Shown here: positions 1 to 10,533 of the stretch, one piece after another
How positions within the stretch are numbered: position 1 is the stretch's first letter
Layout of the letters: every line of letters starts with the position of its first letter
NCBI GenBank assembly: GCA_963920575.1
Contig: OY986975.1
Span: 1,444,650-1,508,649, forward strand
DNA from: Narthecium ossifragum
Taxonomy: Eukaryota > Streptophyta > Magnoliopsida > Dioscoreales > Nartheciaceae
DNA length: 64,000 nucleotides
Direction: 5' to 3'
Made by a program: the position numbers and the translations under genes
The notes under the pieces: generated by a model
What the model was told of the DNA's origin: nothing
Database searches by the model: none
The model's input: only the letters and a program-made list of their open reading frames with translations

Positions 1-785
1 TAACATTGCATACTATAGTATAGCAGCGACTTTTATGCTATATAATATTTTTCATAGTATGCCTTACATGCTATGAAATCCATATTTTTTTTTGTAGTGA
101 ATTCATGCACTTTTATCTGAAAAAGACATACATATTAAAAGGAAGGCATCATGAATTATGACTTTTTATCTCAATAATTTTTGTCATTTGTCAATAGTTG
201 ACTTTGTCCAAATATATATAGTAGCTAGTTTGAATTTTTCCTCTCACCTTTAAAAGGTGATGACAACCCTAGAGAAAGAAAAATACAATAGAGCTAGAGA
301 CAAGGCCTAGCTAGCTAGCTAGCTAGTAGCCACATTGTTGGCCCCTTGCTAAGAGAGTTGACCTGGGCAAAATATTACTAATCAGTGGTTGCAACTATAT
401 GGGGGCAGGGCACACTTGTAGCAATGCTAAGCACGCAAGCATGGGACGCTATATCTAGTGCAGCTCTTTTCTCTCCTTGTTCTCATCCCCTTCTCTATAT
501 AATAGTTTGGCCCTCAGATCTAGGGTTCTTAATTATGTATATTAGCTTTGTTTAAGTTCTAAGAGGTCATCTTCTCTTCTTCTTCATTATATTATAGCTC
601 CTATTCTTCTCTTTGGATCACCATCTCTATATTGTTCTTTGGCCCTAGCTTCTTGGCTTGTAGAATTCTTAAGTTTTGTTCCTTTAATTTGGCCTTGTTG
701 GCTTCTAGGGTCTTTAGATTCCTAACTCTTTAGATCATTTTGCTAGTGTTGCATGTGTTCTTGATTTTGGTTTTTTTTCTAGGGA
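1..785 (+). promoter_or_regulatory. Upstream region of the SAUR gene
   Basis: There is no coding signal here. A (CTAG)n microsatellite lies at about 306-327. A TATA-like TATATAAT lies near 497-504 in a suitable position for a promoter, and pyrimidine-rich sequence follows at 560-780 as in a plant 5' leader. If that TATA box is used, the leader of the SAUR mRNA would be roughly 460 nt and would contain upstream ATGs at 786, 826 and 878. The promoter assignment is inference from position and composition. Confidence 0.4.
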
Positions 786-961
786 ATGAGTCCTTGGTTT
801 GTAACAACACCTGTTGGATTAAGCCATGGATAACTATGTGCCAAGGGTGAAGGTTTTGAGATCCTTCCACCAAGTCTATGATAGAGGCTAGAAGCTTGTT
901 GAGATCCTTTCATCTATCCATGGAGTATCAAATCTTGCTTCTCTGGTGTTTTAATTGTTGA
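786..961 (+). promoter_or_regulatory. Three short upstream ORFs ahead of the SAUR start
   Basis: Three small ORFs begin with ATG between the probable transcription start and the SAUR start codon: 786-833 (15 codons plus stop), 826-891 (21 codons plus stop) and 878-961 (27 codons plus stop). They overlap one another in different frames. All end before 989, so they could lower or gate translation of the SAUR protein if this stretch is in the mature leader. An unrecognised leader intron would remove some of them. Confidence 0.35.
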
Positions 962-988
962 TTTGCTTGGCTGGTGGAAGAGTTGTTG

Positions 989-1441
989 ATGGAGAGGGTG
1001 AAGTCACACAAGGAGAGGAAGGGGGGTCTGGTGAAGACCTTGCAGCGGTTCCGGTCCCTCGGCAGCCGGAAGGCCACGGTCGACGAAGTCGTGAAGGCCA
1101 AGCGGTGGCCGAGGACGCCGGAGAGGCCGCCGCGGGCGGCCGTTCCGGATGGGTGCTTCCCGGTGTACGTCGGGCCGGGGAGAGAGCGGTTCATGATCCG
1201 GGCGGAGTGCGCCAACCACCCTCTCTTCAAGACCCTGCTGGACGAGGCCGAGACGGAGTTCGGCTACGCCGGCGGCGGCCCGCTCGAGCTGCCGTGCGAC
1301 GTGGAGCTCTTCCTCAGCGTCCTGTGGGAGATGGACCAGGAGATGGAGGCCTCTTCTCCGGCGAGGTGCGGCTGCAGCAGAGGTTACCCCGGCTACCAGC
1401 TCTTTAGTCCGGCGAGGCCGGTGTCGATGGGCCGGTACTGA
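989..1441 (+). CDS. SAUR family auxin-responsive protein
   Basis: A 150-residue intronless ORF that matches the SAUR family (small auxin-up RNA). SAURs are short plant proteins; several act at the plasma membrane by inhibiting PP2C.D phosphatases, which activates the H+-ATPase and promotes cell expansion. The basic N-terminus (MERVKSHKERKGG) is followed by a linker. The SAUR core starts at about residue 52 with PDGCFPVYVGP, then RFMIRAECANHPLFKTLLDEAE and EFGY, and a PLELPCDVELF segment near residue 100. The C-terminal tail has Cys-Gly and Ser-Arg residues. The first in-frame ATG is at 989; an in-frame GTG lies 15 nt upstream and is not needed. The gene is much more GC-rich than its flanks, which is common for monocot SAURs. 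Which SAUR this is cannot be told from the sequence alone. Confidence 0.92.
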   Translation: MERVKSHKERKGGLVKTLQRFRSLGSRKATVDEVVKAKRWPRTPERPPRAAVPDGCFPVYVGPGRERFMIRAECANHPLFKTLLDEAETEFGYAGGGPLELPCDVELFLSVLWEMDQEMEASSPARCGCSRGYPGYQLFSPARPVSMGRY

Positions 1442-2225
1442 TGAGCTGAACTGAAGTGCCTCAGTGACGATCAACTTAATTGCATGATGTTGATCATAAG
1501 GTTTAGATGTTTACATAAGGTTTAGAGTGTAAGGATGCACTTGCGTTAGTACTGTCTTGTCTGGGTGTGTGCTAATTAGGATTAATTTGTGTGATTTTTG
1601 TTGGGATTTATCTCGCTTTTGGATGTTGTATATTTAGATTCTGTTCATGTTTGGAATGTTAGGATTGTTTTGTGAATTTGTGTGTATGTATATGTACTTG
1701 TTCACTGATTAAGCTAAGGAATTAATACAACCATTGATTTCTTGGCTTAATTTGGAGTCACATTGCCAAACAATCAACTTGCCGGAAAGAAAAGGAGGCA
1801 TATATATATATATATATAAGCGCCTGATTATTCATCAAATACATTCCACTGCAATATAGGGTCAGTTTGGAGTTGTGTTGCTGCGTCTTTTATGACTGTG
1901 TTGTGGCGGGGCGTGTTTGTAACACTCTATGGTGGTTCAATCAAAGGTGACAAGTTTTTTTTTTTTTGATGAATTGAGCCATCTGGCTAGTATTTATTTA
2001 CACCATAGAGTGTTTGTAACACTCTATGGTGGTTCAATCTAAGGTGACAAGTTGAAAAAGTGTTTTGCATGACACATTTGTTGTTTGGGTTTCAACTGTG
2101 GTTTAGGGCAGAATATTAGTTTTTTTAGTTTTGTTATGTTCTTTTTATGTCACAGGCAGGGTGCGTCAAATCAAAACATCTAAGAACTGCTTCGTTTTTT
2201 ATGCGGTTTAAGTGTGGTCCTCATC
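1442..2225. other. Intergenic DNA downstream of SAUR
   Basis: No gene is visible. The probable SAUR 3' UTR runs to about 1700 and is T/G-rich. A (TA)n run lies near 1801-1818. The rest is AT-rich and contains a duplicated 44-bp segment with a short insert, listed separately. Confidence 0.6.
1913..2053 (-). mobile_element. Very short LINE-like 3' stub between 44-bp direct repeats
   Basis: The 44-bp sequence at 1913-1956 recurs at 2010-2053 with one difference. The 53 bp between them begin with T11 and, read on the minus strand, look like the last bases and poly(A) of a plant L1-type retrotransposon (a GCCAGATGGCTCAATTCATC block followed by A11). The arrangement fits a severely 5'-truncated insertion with a long target-site duplication. 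The insert ends with CACCATAGA, the reverse complement of part of the target, making a 12-bp palindrome with the second copy. The LINE assignment rests on a short tail only. Confidence 0.4.
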
Positions 2226-4697
2226 TGTCACATCTCGATTCAGAAGACCAATCCGTTTCGGGGCATGAGGGTTTCAAATCTACTCAGTTCATGTGTGACG
2301 CATTTCTAATAGAATAGTACAACTAAAATAGAACAATTAATTTGGGGCCAAAACCATAATTCTCTAATATTTTAATGAAGATCACTAAACATCAAATATA
2401 TATAATGCATCTGATACAAAACTGATCCTCAAAGCATATGTATAAAACTATATCAAAGATCCTTACAGAAGGAAATTATACATTTATCCAGTTTGATAGA
2501 AAAACTAAACCCTGAGTTTTCAAACACCTCCAGACGTCGACGCGCCACTAAGAGACTGTCCAGCTTGTGCTACGAAAAAAAAGCTGACGCATGTACCTAC
2601 AAAACACTGCCCGAGTAGGAGTGAGCGATAAGCTCAGCATGATTCTATTCTACGATGCTCATAAAAAAAGAGAACAGTAAAATTCCCAGGTTCTACCTCA
2701 TCTCTAGAAGACAAACACACGTTACGAACTCCGCCTAACCAAGGGCACGTACTCTGATGACTTCCACCATCAACAGCCATCCCTCTCAAACCAAGCGCAC
2801 CAGCGTTGAACAACAGGGGTAGGACACAAGGAGATATGTAACTTCCCCTATAGAAACTGAGACTGAAACCTAAGACGACCTTTACACCTCAATCAGAGTA
2901 ATTGCAGTCAGCTAGGCAATAACATCGATAACATAGATTATCATAACAATTCATTCCTAGACCTTGCTACCCAGCCTCGATCCTACGACTAAATCCGAGC
3001 TGCCCGAGCCCTCAGATCGGCGATTAACCCATCACCCGCGCCTAGCCTAGAATGCATATAATGCAATCAATCATATATATGTTCACACATACGTAATATA
3101 GGATTCCAAACATGCAACAATATGTTAAAGATAATATACAGGGCTAAGCACGACACAAAGCTTGTCAAGGGGTAAACATAGCAAGGGTTTAGAATAAGCA
3201 GATGAATAGGCGCACGGGCCTACAAGTCTCCACAAGACTAAACAAACAATGTAGATTATCAATCAAAGTAGATTTCGGCATTACGACGGCAAACACGGGC
3301 CGTCGACCAAAACTCTACAAGGGGATACAATCCCGGCTATCAAACAGTCTAGTAGTTGAATATTTTATTCTACACATCCCAAGGGGGCGTGACCCCCTTG
3401 ATTCAACTACAAGCCACACATAGGGCCTACACATATATAATAACATATATATATATGGTACAATATTGAAAAGCTCGATTTATCGAATTAAAGTAACGAA
3501 CTACTAACTTTGAAAAATCATAACTTTTAATTTAACCGTCCAATTGATGTGAAACTTGATATGCCTACTCAACGACATACCCTGAATCACATATCAAAAG
3601 ATCGGATCAATCGGATGAAAAAAAAATCAATAAAGACCTACAATTTCGGTTTAATTTCAGATTCGATAAACAACTCAAAATCCCTTTGAAAATACCTTGG
3701 ATTAAAACAAAAATTTTCAGATCAAACCTAAAGGCCACTAAGATCATCATATCCAAAAATAAAATCAATTGGATAACGAAAGTTTACTCAATTTCACTAA
3801 TTAAGCTCACTGCCCTGTTCTGCACAGCCCGGCCATTAAATTCACTAAAAATCGTACCTAAATCCGAAAATTATGAAAGCAAATTTAATTGAAAGATAAC
3901 TCAGATATCTACAACTTTCATGTTAAATATAAACTTATATCATGCACGTACAGATCTGTAACCAAACTCAAAGATAGCTATTCTAATTAAACCATAAAAT
4001 CTAGAAATTAGATAATGAAAAGTTGCTTAAATATCCAATTTAAATCCAACCAAAATTCAAACAAGCTTCAAACAGATATTAAGCAAGCCTATGAGCATCA
4101 TCTAGCATGGTTTAATCAAGCAATTAAGCAACCAATTAGCCAAGAACACCTAAACTAACTAAATGTGAAGAATCCTATCTAACTACGCAATTCCACGATT
4201 AATTATCGATTAATCCGTGTAGGGAAGGTCTAGAGTTGTTCCCCTACTTGCTGGTGAAGCCTTCAAACCTATGCAACAACAAACCCTCCTTGTAGATCAA
4301 AGGAACGGTAAAGAGAATAGAAGAAAAAGAAAAACAGAGGTTGTTTGTGGGTTCTTATATGCTCGAGACCAATCGATCGTCCCACGGGTTGATCGATCGT
4401 CCAGGTACCGATCGATCGACCCACGAATCGATCGATCGTCCCACGTCGATTCAGTGTCATTATTCGGACACGTCAACGGCGGTGCCGACATCGAGTTCGA
4501 TCGATCATTCCACATATCGATCAATCGTCTAGGGACTGATCGATCATCTCATGGCTGACATCTATCCTAAAGACAAGCTATCGTGTCCGAGCTCGAATCT
4601 TTCAATCCCAGCTCGTCTAAGGTTCTAACAAACACATATAACATACATAGGTTGAATGTGCACTACGCGGGTGTGAAACCGATCGCGAAGGTGTAAC
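2226..4697. mobile_element. Putative solo LTR of a Gypsy-like retrotransposon
   Basis: The stretch starts with TGTCACATCTCG, resembling the terminus of many plant Ty3/Gypsy LTRs, and stops near GGTGTAAC at 4697. The five bases before it (TCATC) and after it (TTATC) differ at one position, so the pair could be a decayed target-site duplication. No gag, protease, RT or integrase reading frame is present. It contains a dyad at about 3378-3400 (AAGGGGG and CCCCCTT) and a palindromic TCGATCGA array near its end. The boundaries are inferred, and no second LTR was found in the window. Confidence 0.35.
4365..4552. repeat. Array of TCGATCGA-centred short repeats
   Basis: At least seven near-palindromic copies of a unit built around TCGATCGATCG are spaced about 19-30 bp apart. 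They are separated by short linkers such as TCCCACG and CCAGGTAC. The word ATCGATCGTCCCACG occurs exactly at 4372-4386 and 4431-4445. Short reading frames on both strands are a by-product of the repeat and are not credible genes. Confidence 0.7.
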
Positions 4698-5035
4698 TTA
4701 TCAAATTGCCTTTGAGGTCCAAGATCAACAATGCGATCAAACAGACCGCACTCGACGCGAAAACATGCCAACATGGCACGACCCCCGACCTACGCGGTCG
4801 AGCCTGGTTAAAGGAACATGTCCTCACACCATCAGTCCGTGATTACTTCCCAAACAGGTTATTTGCAAATGGAGTTATGTTTGGTCCAAGTGCGTCTGGA
4901 CATGAAGAACGAACACCCAAACTGACCTATAATATGCTCTTATTTTCTTGGTTGTTAGAATTCTCTTCTGCTCTCCCTTGGCTTAAGATTTGGGACAATT
5001 AGAAGTCGAAGGTCCAAACTTGATCCATTAATCTA

Positions 5036-5532
5036 GGTTAATATTATATAACTCCATGAAAATATACTAAATATTACAACAACAAAAAACCCCTACAATT
5101 ATGACAATATCAAATAACCCCTTGAAAACAAAAAACCCCTACAATCTTTGTCTTTGTTAGCTTCCTTGGATAGTTCTTTGTAACCCTGTGGTAGTCTTTT
5201 TTGGGCTGATCTATTCAAAAAAAATAAAAATAAATAACCCCTTGAAAACATAGGGATAATTTAAAATAAATAAATAAAACCCAAAATTAGTTTACTATGA
5301 ATATATAGGCGTAATCACCAACTACCCCTGGCCATAATGGGAATAACTATTTATTCTTTAAACTTCTATCTTAACGCCGAAGACCATTTTAATCATGTCA
5401 CAACTTAATCATGTATTTTTACCATGATTAAGTCACTTAATCAGACGAAAGCATTTATACGAAATTGCCATAATTGCAGGGGATTGTGATATTTAGTATG
5501 TTTCCGGGGATATTATATGATACTAATAACCC
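5036..5532. mobile_element. Possible non-autonomous TIR element
   Basis: The first ~75 bp (GGTTAATATTATATAACTCC onward) resemble the reverse complement of the last ~75 bp (ending CTAATAACCC). Shared blocks include ATACTAAATAT, CCCCTACAATTATG versus CCCCTGCAATTATG, and GGCAAT-like words. The middle has no coding capacity and holds a LINE-like stub. I could not identify a convincing target-site duplication, so the superfamily is open. Confidence 0.4.
5112..5250 (+). mobile_element. 5'-truncated LINE-like stub with 19-bp target-site duplication
   Basis: The 19-bp word AAATAACCCCTTGAAAACA occurs exactly at 5112-5130 and 5232-5250. Between them are 101 bp ending in an A-rich tail (AAAAAAAATAAAAAT). 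Just before the tail is a plant-L1-like 3' end reading TTGTAACCCTGTGGTAG and GGGCTGATCTATTC. Exact flanking duplication plus a 3' A-tail is the signature of target-primed reverse transcription. The insert is too short to encode anything. Confidence 0.6.
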
Positions 5533-5807
5533 AAGATTCCCTAAAACATATCTCTGAAACACAATACAAATTTAATTACTGCATATTATTTTGACTCAAT
5601 TCACTTTGTAATACAATGATAGACATAATAACCATAAAATAACATGCTGAGATGTAAACAAATCAATAGTTTCAATATGCCAAAAAGGCAGCTGCTAATC
5701 CAGAAACACAACCCAACCCCTAAAAGCTTGGAGAGTACTGATTGTTTAATTAAACACATACACATTAAATAGATAAATATAGAAGTAGAAGACAAATCTT
5801 GGAATCT

Positions 5808-7456
5808 TTAGATCTTCATGAGCTCCTGGAAGGTGAGCATTGCAGAAGCTGGCAGGCCCATGAGGACATTGATGCTCCTCCTCTGCTCTCCATGAGACAA
5901 GAACAGTATCACCTCCTTCTGAGGCAGTGTCACTGGCCCAGCCTGCACTGGCTCCCCCCACCCAAAGTCTGTGGTGTGGAAGGACAGCTTGGACCAAGTT
6001 GTGATCAGCAGAGTTGCAGTCAGGGAAGGCCTGGCTCTCGTCGACTCGAAGTAGTCCATCGCGGACCTCATGTATTCGTCGTCGACCATCTTCACCGACT
6101 TCTGCACTAGCTCGACAGTGGACGACAAGGGGCTCTCACGGAGCTCGCCGGCGGTGCACAGGGAGTTGGTGAGCACTATTCCATTGCCAAAGTAGCCTTT
6201 GGGGAGCGGCGGGTTGAACCGGGACCGGCCATCGACCGCGAAGAGGAGCTTGGTCTGCTGGTCCGGCCGGAGGTTTAAGGCGCGGCTGCGGGCTCGCCAG
6301 ACGAATGCGGATAAGGCTTCGAAGGTGGTGCAAGTTGGGAGGGCTCCGTCGGCCATTGCCATGGCCTTGAGCTGGCTGAGCTTCTCCGGTTCGAAGCAGA
6401 AGGACCGGTGGATCATCTCTTCTTGATACAGAGTGGCGGTGTCGGAGATGTCCTCAATCTCAGCGAACTCATGGTGAGGAAAGCGAATTACCGGAGGATT
6501 GCGCGACTTGAGCAGAGTACGGTCAGCGAAGGGTGGCACGGATAGCGGCAGTCCTCGGGCTGTTTCGCCCCATGAGTTCACAAACTCCATGGCTCCAAGC
6601 CCATCAAACATGCAGTGGTTCATGGAGAGGCCAAGGATGAATCCTCCACACTTGAACTTAGTAACCTGCAAATAAAAACACAACCACCTTTTGATACTTC
6701 TAACAAAACCAAAATAGGCACTAAAATTTTTACAAGGAAAAGCATCCATCCATTCAACAACACAGATAAGTTCATCAGATTTTCACAAAGGTTGATATCC
6801 ACTCCCAAATCTGAAAATTATGACCGAGTTGTGGAGCCATAATTGTGAAAAAAAAAGCTTCCAAATAATAACCTTTCAAAGTTTGCAGAAGAACTCAAAT
6901 GCAATATGATTGATGAAAACTGAAGCAAGAATAGAAGTCATTGATCTAAATTTCTAGTGAAGTAAAAAGAAAGAAAAAGCATTCAGACCTGAGCAACCAG
7001 AGGGGGTATCTCAAGTATGTTCTTCGCGCCGGGAACATTGTAAACAAGCTTGCCAAGCGTCACGGGATCCGGCTTCGCAATATCACCGATCTCCTCCATC
7101 CTGCAGTCGGCTTCGGCCTCGACCAAGACGGCGCCTTCCCCAGTGCAGTTCACAATAAGCTTCCCCTCCATGCTTATCGTCAACCGGCCGGCGAGCGGAT
7201 AGTAGTGAACAAGAACCTTGGAAAGAGCCTCCTTGATCTCTTCAGCAACCTTCTCATTCCCCCTAGTCTCAGACTTGAAACAGTAGATAGTTTGAACTAA
7301 AACTGCTATGTTTTGATCCAAGTTGGACAAGAAGTATAACCCCTTCTCTGTTTCCTCTGCAGGAGGGACAAGCAATGGGTCTCCTTGCTTCACACTCAGC
7401 TCAAACACATGCCCATTGCTCTTCTCCATGGCCACAGCCTCTCCAATCTCTGCAAC
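5808..7456 (-). CDS. BAHD (HXXXD) acyltransferase, omega-hydroxypalmitate O-feruloyl transferase-like
   Basis: Two coding exons on the minus strand, 7429-6989 and 6665-5808, join in phase 0 to give 432 residues, the usual BAHD length. BAHD enzymes move acyl groups from acyl-CoA to alcohols or amines in the cytosol. Visible motifs are the catalytic HCMFD (His164, Asp168; HXXXD) and the structural DFGWG at 380-384. Internal wording ([21 protein letters not shown] near the N-terminus, [10 protein letters not shown], and SMNHCMFDG) is closest to the HHT1/ASFT group, which feruloylates omega-hydroxy fatty acids for aliphatic suberin; fatty-alcohol caffeoyl transferases are close relatives. An acceptor (TTTTCACAG) at 7457 leads an in-frame VAEIGEAVA before the ATG at 7429, so a small upstream exon may carry the true start or only leader. 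Substrate is inferred from similarity. Confidence 0.9.
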
Positions 7457-8760
7457 CTGTGAAAACATCAGGAACCATGTCAAGATATAAGACTAAAAAG
7501 AGGAGAATCATCTTTGAATGGGTAATAGATGTAGAGAAAAAGGTACCATGTTGGGTATGGGGTATGAAAAATGAGATTTCAATTCACAGAGGATGGCAGA
7601 GAGGAAAGTTGCAGATGAACATGGAGAGGTACAGAGAGGAGATGCTATAAATAGATAGAGAACAGGGGGGGTGGCTCAGTTATGATACAAAAGTAGAGGT
7701 GAGAAGGACAAGGGAGAATAGTTGGGGTTGGCAAGTAGCTAGAGAGCAAAAGGTTTGAATAAGGAGTTGGAGGGAGTGTGATGTGGATAGTACAAGGAGA
7801 GATGATGTCATGTGGATGCGTTTGAAAGAGCAAAGAATCTAGATGAGGGTTGGCTACTGGCCCTGTAACTAAACTCTACCGGCCAAAGCTTTGTTTGTGG
7901 AGTTGGTCGGTGTGGTTGGCCATCAAATCTCTATATTATTGTTCTTTGTGTTCCAGGATGACAATAATGTATACCAAACTAGCTAAACTATGTCGTACTG
8001 AATTATGAGATGAACTTGAATTCAGCAACTTCAAACACTAGAAAAATCACTCACAAGTATCAGATACTACTCTCTATGCTCATGGCATTTCATGACTGGA
8101 TAACCGCAACAGAATCATACAGAGTGTCTGTGAAATCAATTTTAGCAATTTTAGAAAGTTATTCATGGATATAAGTTACATGGAGACACTGACAGAACAA
8201 AATTTCTACAAGATTGCACTGATCCTACTGAAGCATCTTTACTGAAATTGGTTAATGTAAAAGTAACCAGTAGAATGGAATTGGGTATTGTACATGAGCA
8301 GATGACTCATCTGTGGACGCTTTCAAATAGAGGATTGTAACATTGAGGTAATATAATTGCTGTTAGATAACTTAATTGCCATCAGCCCCTTCTCGTTGTC
8401 TTTGCAATATCCATTTTGTTTGTTACATCTTCAATAATGCTCCTTAACTCAGCCTTTATATTCATAAAACCAGTGCTGAAATGAGCTCCTTCAGAAGAAC
8501 AAACAAGTGTCAAGCTATATAACTATACATTGAAATGAATACAACGAAAAAATGTAGCAATAGTTCTAGGGGTATCGAATGTTAATGAGCTGAGGTTGTA
8601 CCATACTAGTAGAGACAACTCAAAAACATGATCATGCTAGATTTTCCCTCTCTCAAATATGAGCTATAACTTGCAATTCTTGATAATATCATGCAATAGA
8701 TAGATAACCTCTAGAACTGTGCTTGTCTTGTATTCAAGCTAAGCAGCTATCTATACTACG
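7457..8760. other. Upstream region of the BAHD gene, no gene seen
   Basis: This is AT-rich DNA without supported exons beyond a possible small first exon or leader of the BAHD gene somewhere before 7457. A purine-rich stretch at 7600-7810 on the plus strand (pyrimidine-rich on the minus strand) would suit the leader and core promoter of the minus-strand gene. Nothing else is recognised. Confidence 0.45.
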
Positions 8761-9875
8761 GGTGGCAATCCGGATCATGAACTGTGAACCCGACCCGAAC
8801 CGACCCGAAATAAACAGGTTTGGGTTTGGTGTCATCGAATTCAGATCATAAACGGGTCGACCCGTTTACGACCCGTGAATAAATGGACCAGGTCGGGTTG
8901 ACCCGTTTACAAAGTTACCAATCCGCATCGCCCCCCTACCAGGCATCTTCCCCCAACTTGGAAGGATTAGTGACGGCCAGGGTCTTGAGAGGAGTCGTGC
9001 AAGGAGGCCGCCCGGAGGTGCCAGATCTGGGTGGTGAGAGCTAGCGGCGATGGTGGAGACCGTTGGGGCTCAAATACTCAAGCTCGAGCTTTTACTATGT
9101 CGACGGTGGAGCAATGGCGGCGATGTGGAGAACTAGACCCAGATCTTGATCTTAGACCAGTCCGACTCCGCCCTACCGTAGGTCCTCCTTCCCGTCACCG
9201 TCCTCTATAGCTCGTGGCCTCTCCTTGCCGACGGCACCCCCACTCCTTCTCGTCGCCGTCCTCGACCTCCCCGAGATCACCTCAGCGCCGACGACGAGCC
9301 TCACCGATCACGACTGCGACCAACCACAAAGCCACACCACCATCCACAACCGTGAGCCCCACAACCATCCCAGCTACCCACCTCTAAGGCCGACAACCCC
9401 AAAGCCCAGCACCAGATTCGATGACGCCCACCAACGCCATCGATGCCGCTCAATGCCACCGCTCGGTCACCCTGCCTCGCCAAGGTCTCTACGAGCTCCA
9501 TCACCCCTCTCGGATCCAGCGCCACCACCGCTCGATTCCCCCGTCTCCGGCCTCCCCAACATTATTTAACACCAGATCTGTGACCCCCTCGCCGCTAGGA
9601 CTCTCTTCCGACCGTTTCCCGACCAGATCCGACCGCCGACCGCTGCCTCCTCCCTCCTGATCCTAGGTCGCAGCGGGTCAACCTGACCCAAACTCGACCC
9701 GAACCCGACCCGTTTAATAAATGGGTTAGACGGGTCGGATCGGGTTGACCCGTTTATAAATGGGTTGGGTTTGGGTTTATAAACCTGACCCGTTTATTAA
9801 ACGGGTCGGGTTCGGATTGGGCCTTTGGGTCGAGATATCTGCGCTCGACCCGACCCGACCCGAACCTGTAAACTG
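8760..9875. mobile_element. hAT-like element remnant with internal GC-rich DNA
   Basis: Both ends are built from alternating CCCGACCC and GGGTC words, for example at 8797-8890 and 9665-9870. The left end has GGGTGGCAATCCGG, typical of subterminal regions of plant hAT elements. Between them is about 740 bp of GC-rich DNA (8920-9660) with exon-like composition that I could not identify. No paired terminal repeat or 8-bp target duplication could be confirmed, unlike the clear hAT element at 29377. Confidence 0.4.
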
Positions 9876-10533
9876 AAACTGACAATCGAAGTTCTCAATT
9901 AAGAATAATGAATGATATGAGAGAATAATGGTAGGATAAGAGGCCGCCAAACGTCTTACCTAGCAAATGTTCAACAAGTTTGTTTCGCTTCTGTTGCTCT
10001 TCAAGATGACACAAGCACAACCAAGAAGAAGAAAATTAGAGGCTTATGAAAGGTCCCTATAGCCAGAATATTGAAGGCACCTAACACCTCAGATAAGAAA
10101 ATTCCACAGATGTACAAGAACAAAGCACTGACTGCTGGAAACAAGCATAAGAGAAAGTCAGAAATATGAAGGCCAATTTCGAAACCTTGGCTCGTTGTAG
10201 CAACCGAATTTTCTGAATTTTTAAAATGTCGTATGAGCAATTGGTGGTATGCATACCCCCACTGTTGTCCCAAAAAGAAACGACTATCACAACCACAAAT
10301 ATATCTCATCACAAAACGTCATGAAACTAGTAGCCTTTAATCTTCATATCTTGAAGTGGTGTCTATCAGTTCATGTGTTCTTTGTTCATAACGTTACTGT
10401 CTTGCATATCTTTGCATTACAACCAAATACCATAGAAGAACAAGCATAAGTTTTAATCTTAAAGCCATGTCTATCCTACTTATCATATTCACAACCAAAC
10501 AAGCCCAAGGAGCTGTTTCTTATGGTGTAAGCT
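9876..10533. other. Intergenic DNA, nothing recognised
   Basis: AT-rich sequence with short reading frames on both strands that show no family signature and no codon bias. I see no RNA gene or clear repeat boundary here. Confidence 0.5.

Noticed and set aside
955..1407. Long alternative-frame ORFs over the SAUR gene (also 1004-1474 minus)
   Set aside because: They are open only because of high GC content; the 989-1441 frame alone matches SAUR sequence.
4269..4558. Overlapping ORFs of 63-95 codons on both strands
   Set aside because: They translate the TCGATCGA repeat (RSID/SIDR-type periodic peptides) and have no independent coding evidence.
9225..9660. Pro/Ser/Thr-rich ORFs
   Set aside because: GC-rich low-complexity DNA inside a hAT-like element; no domain, and frames on both strands are equally open.
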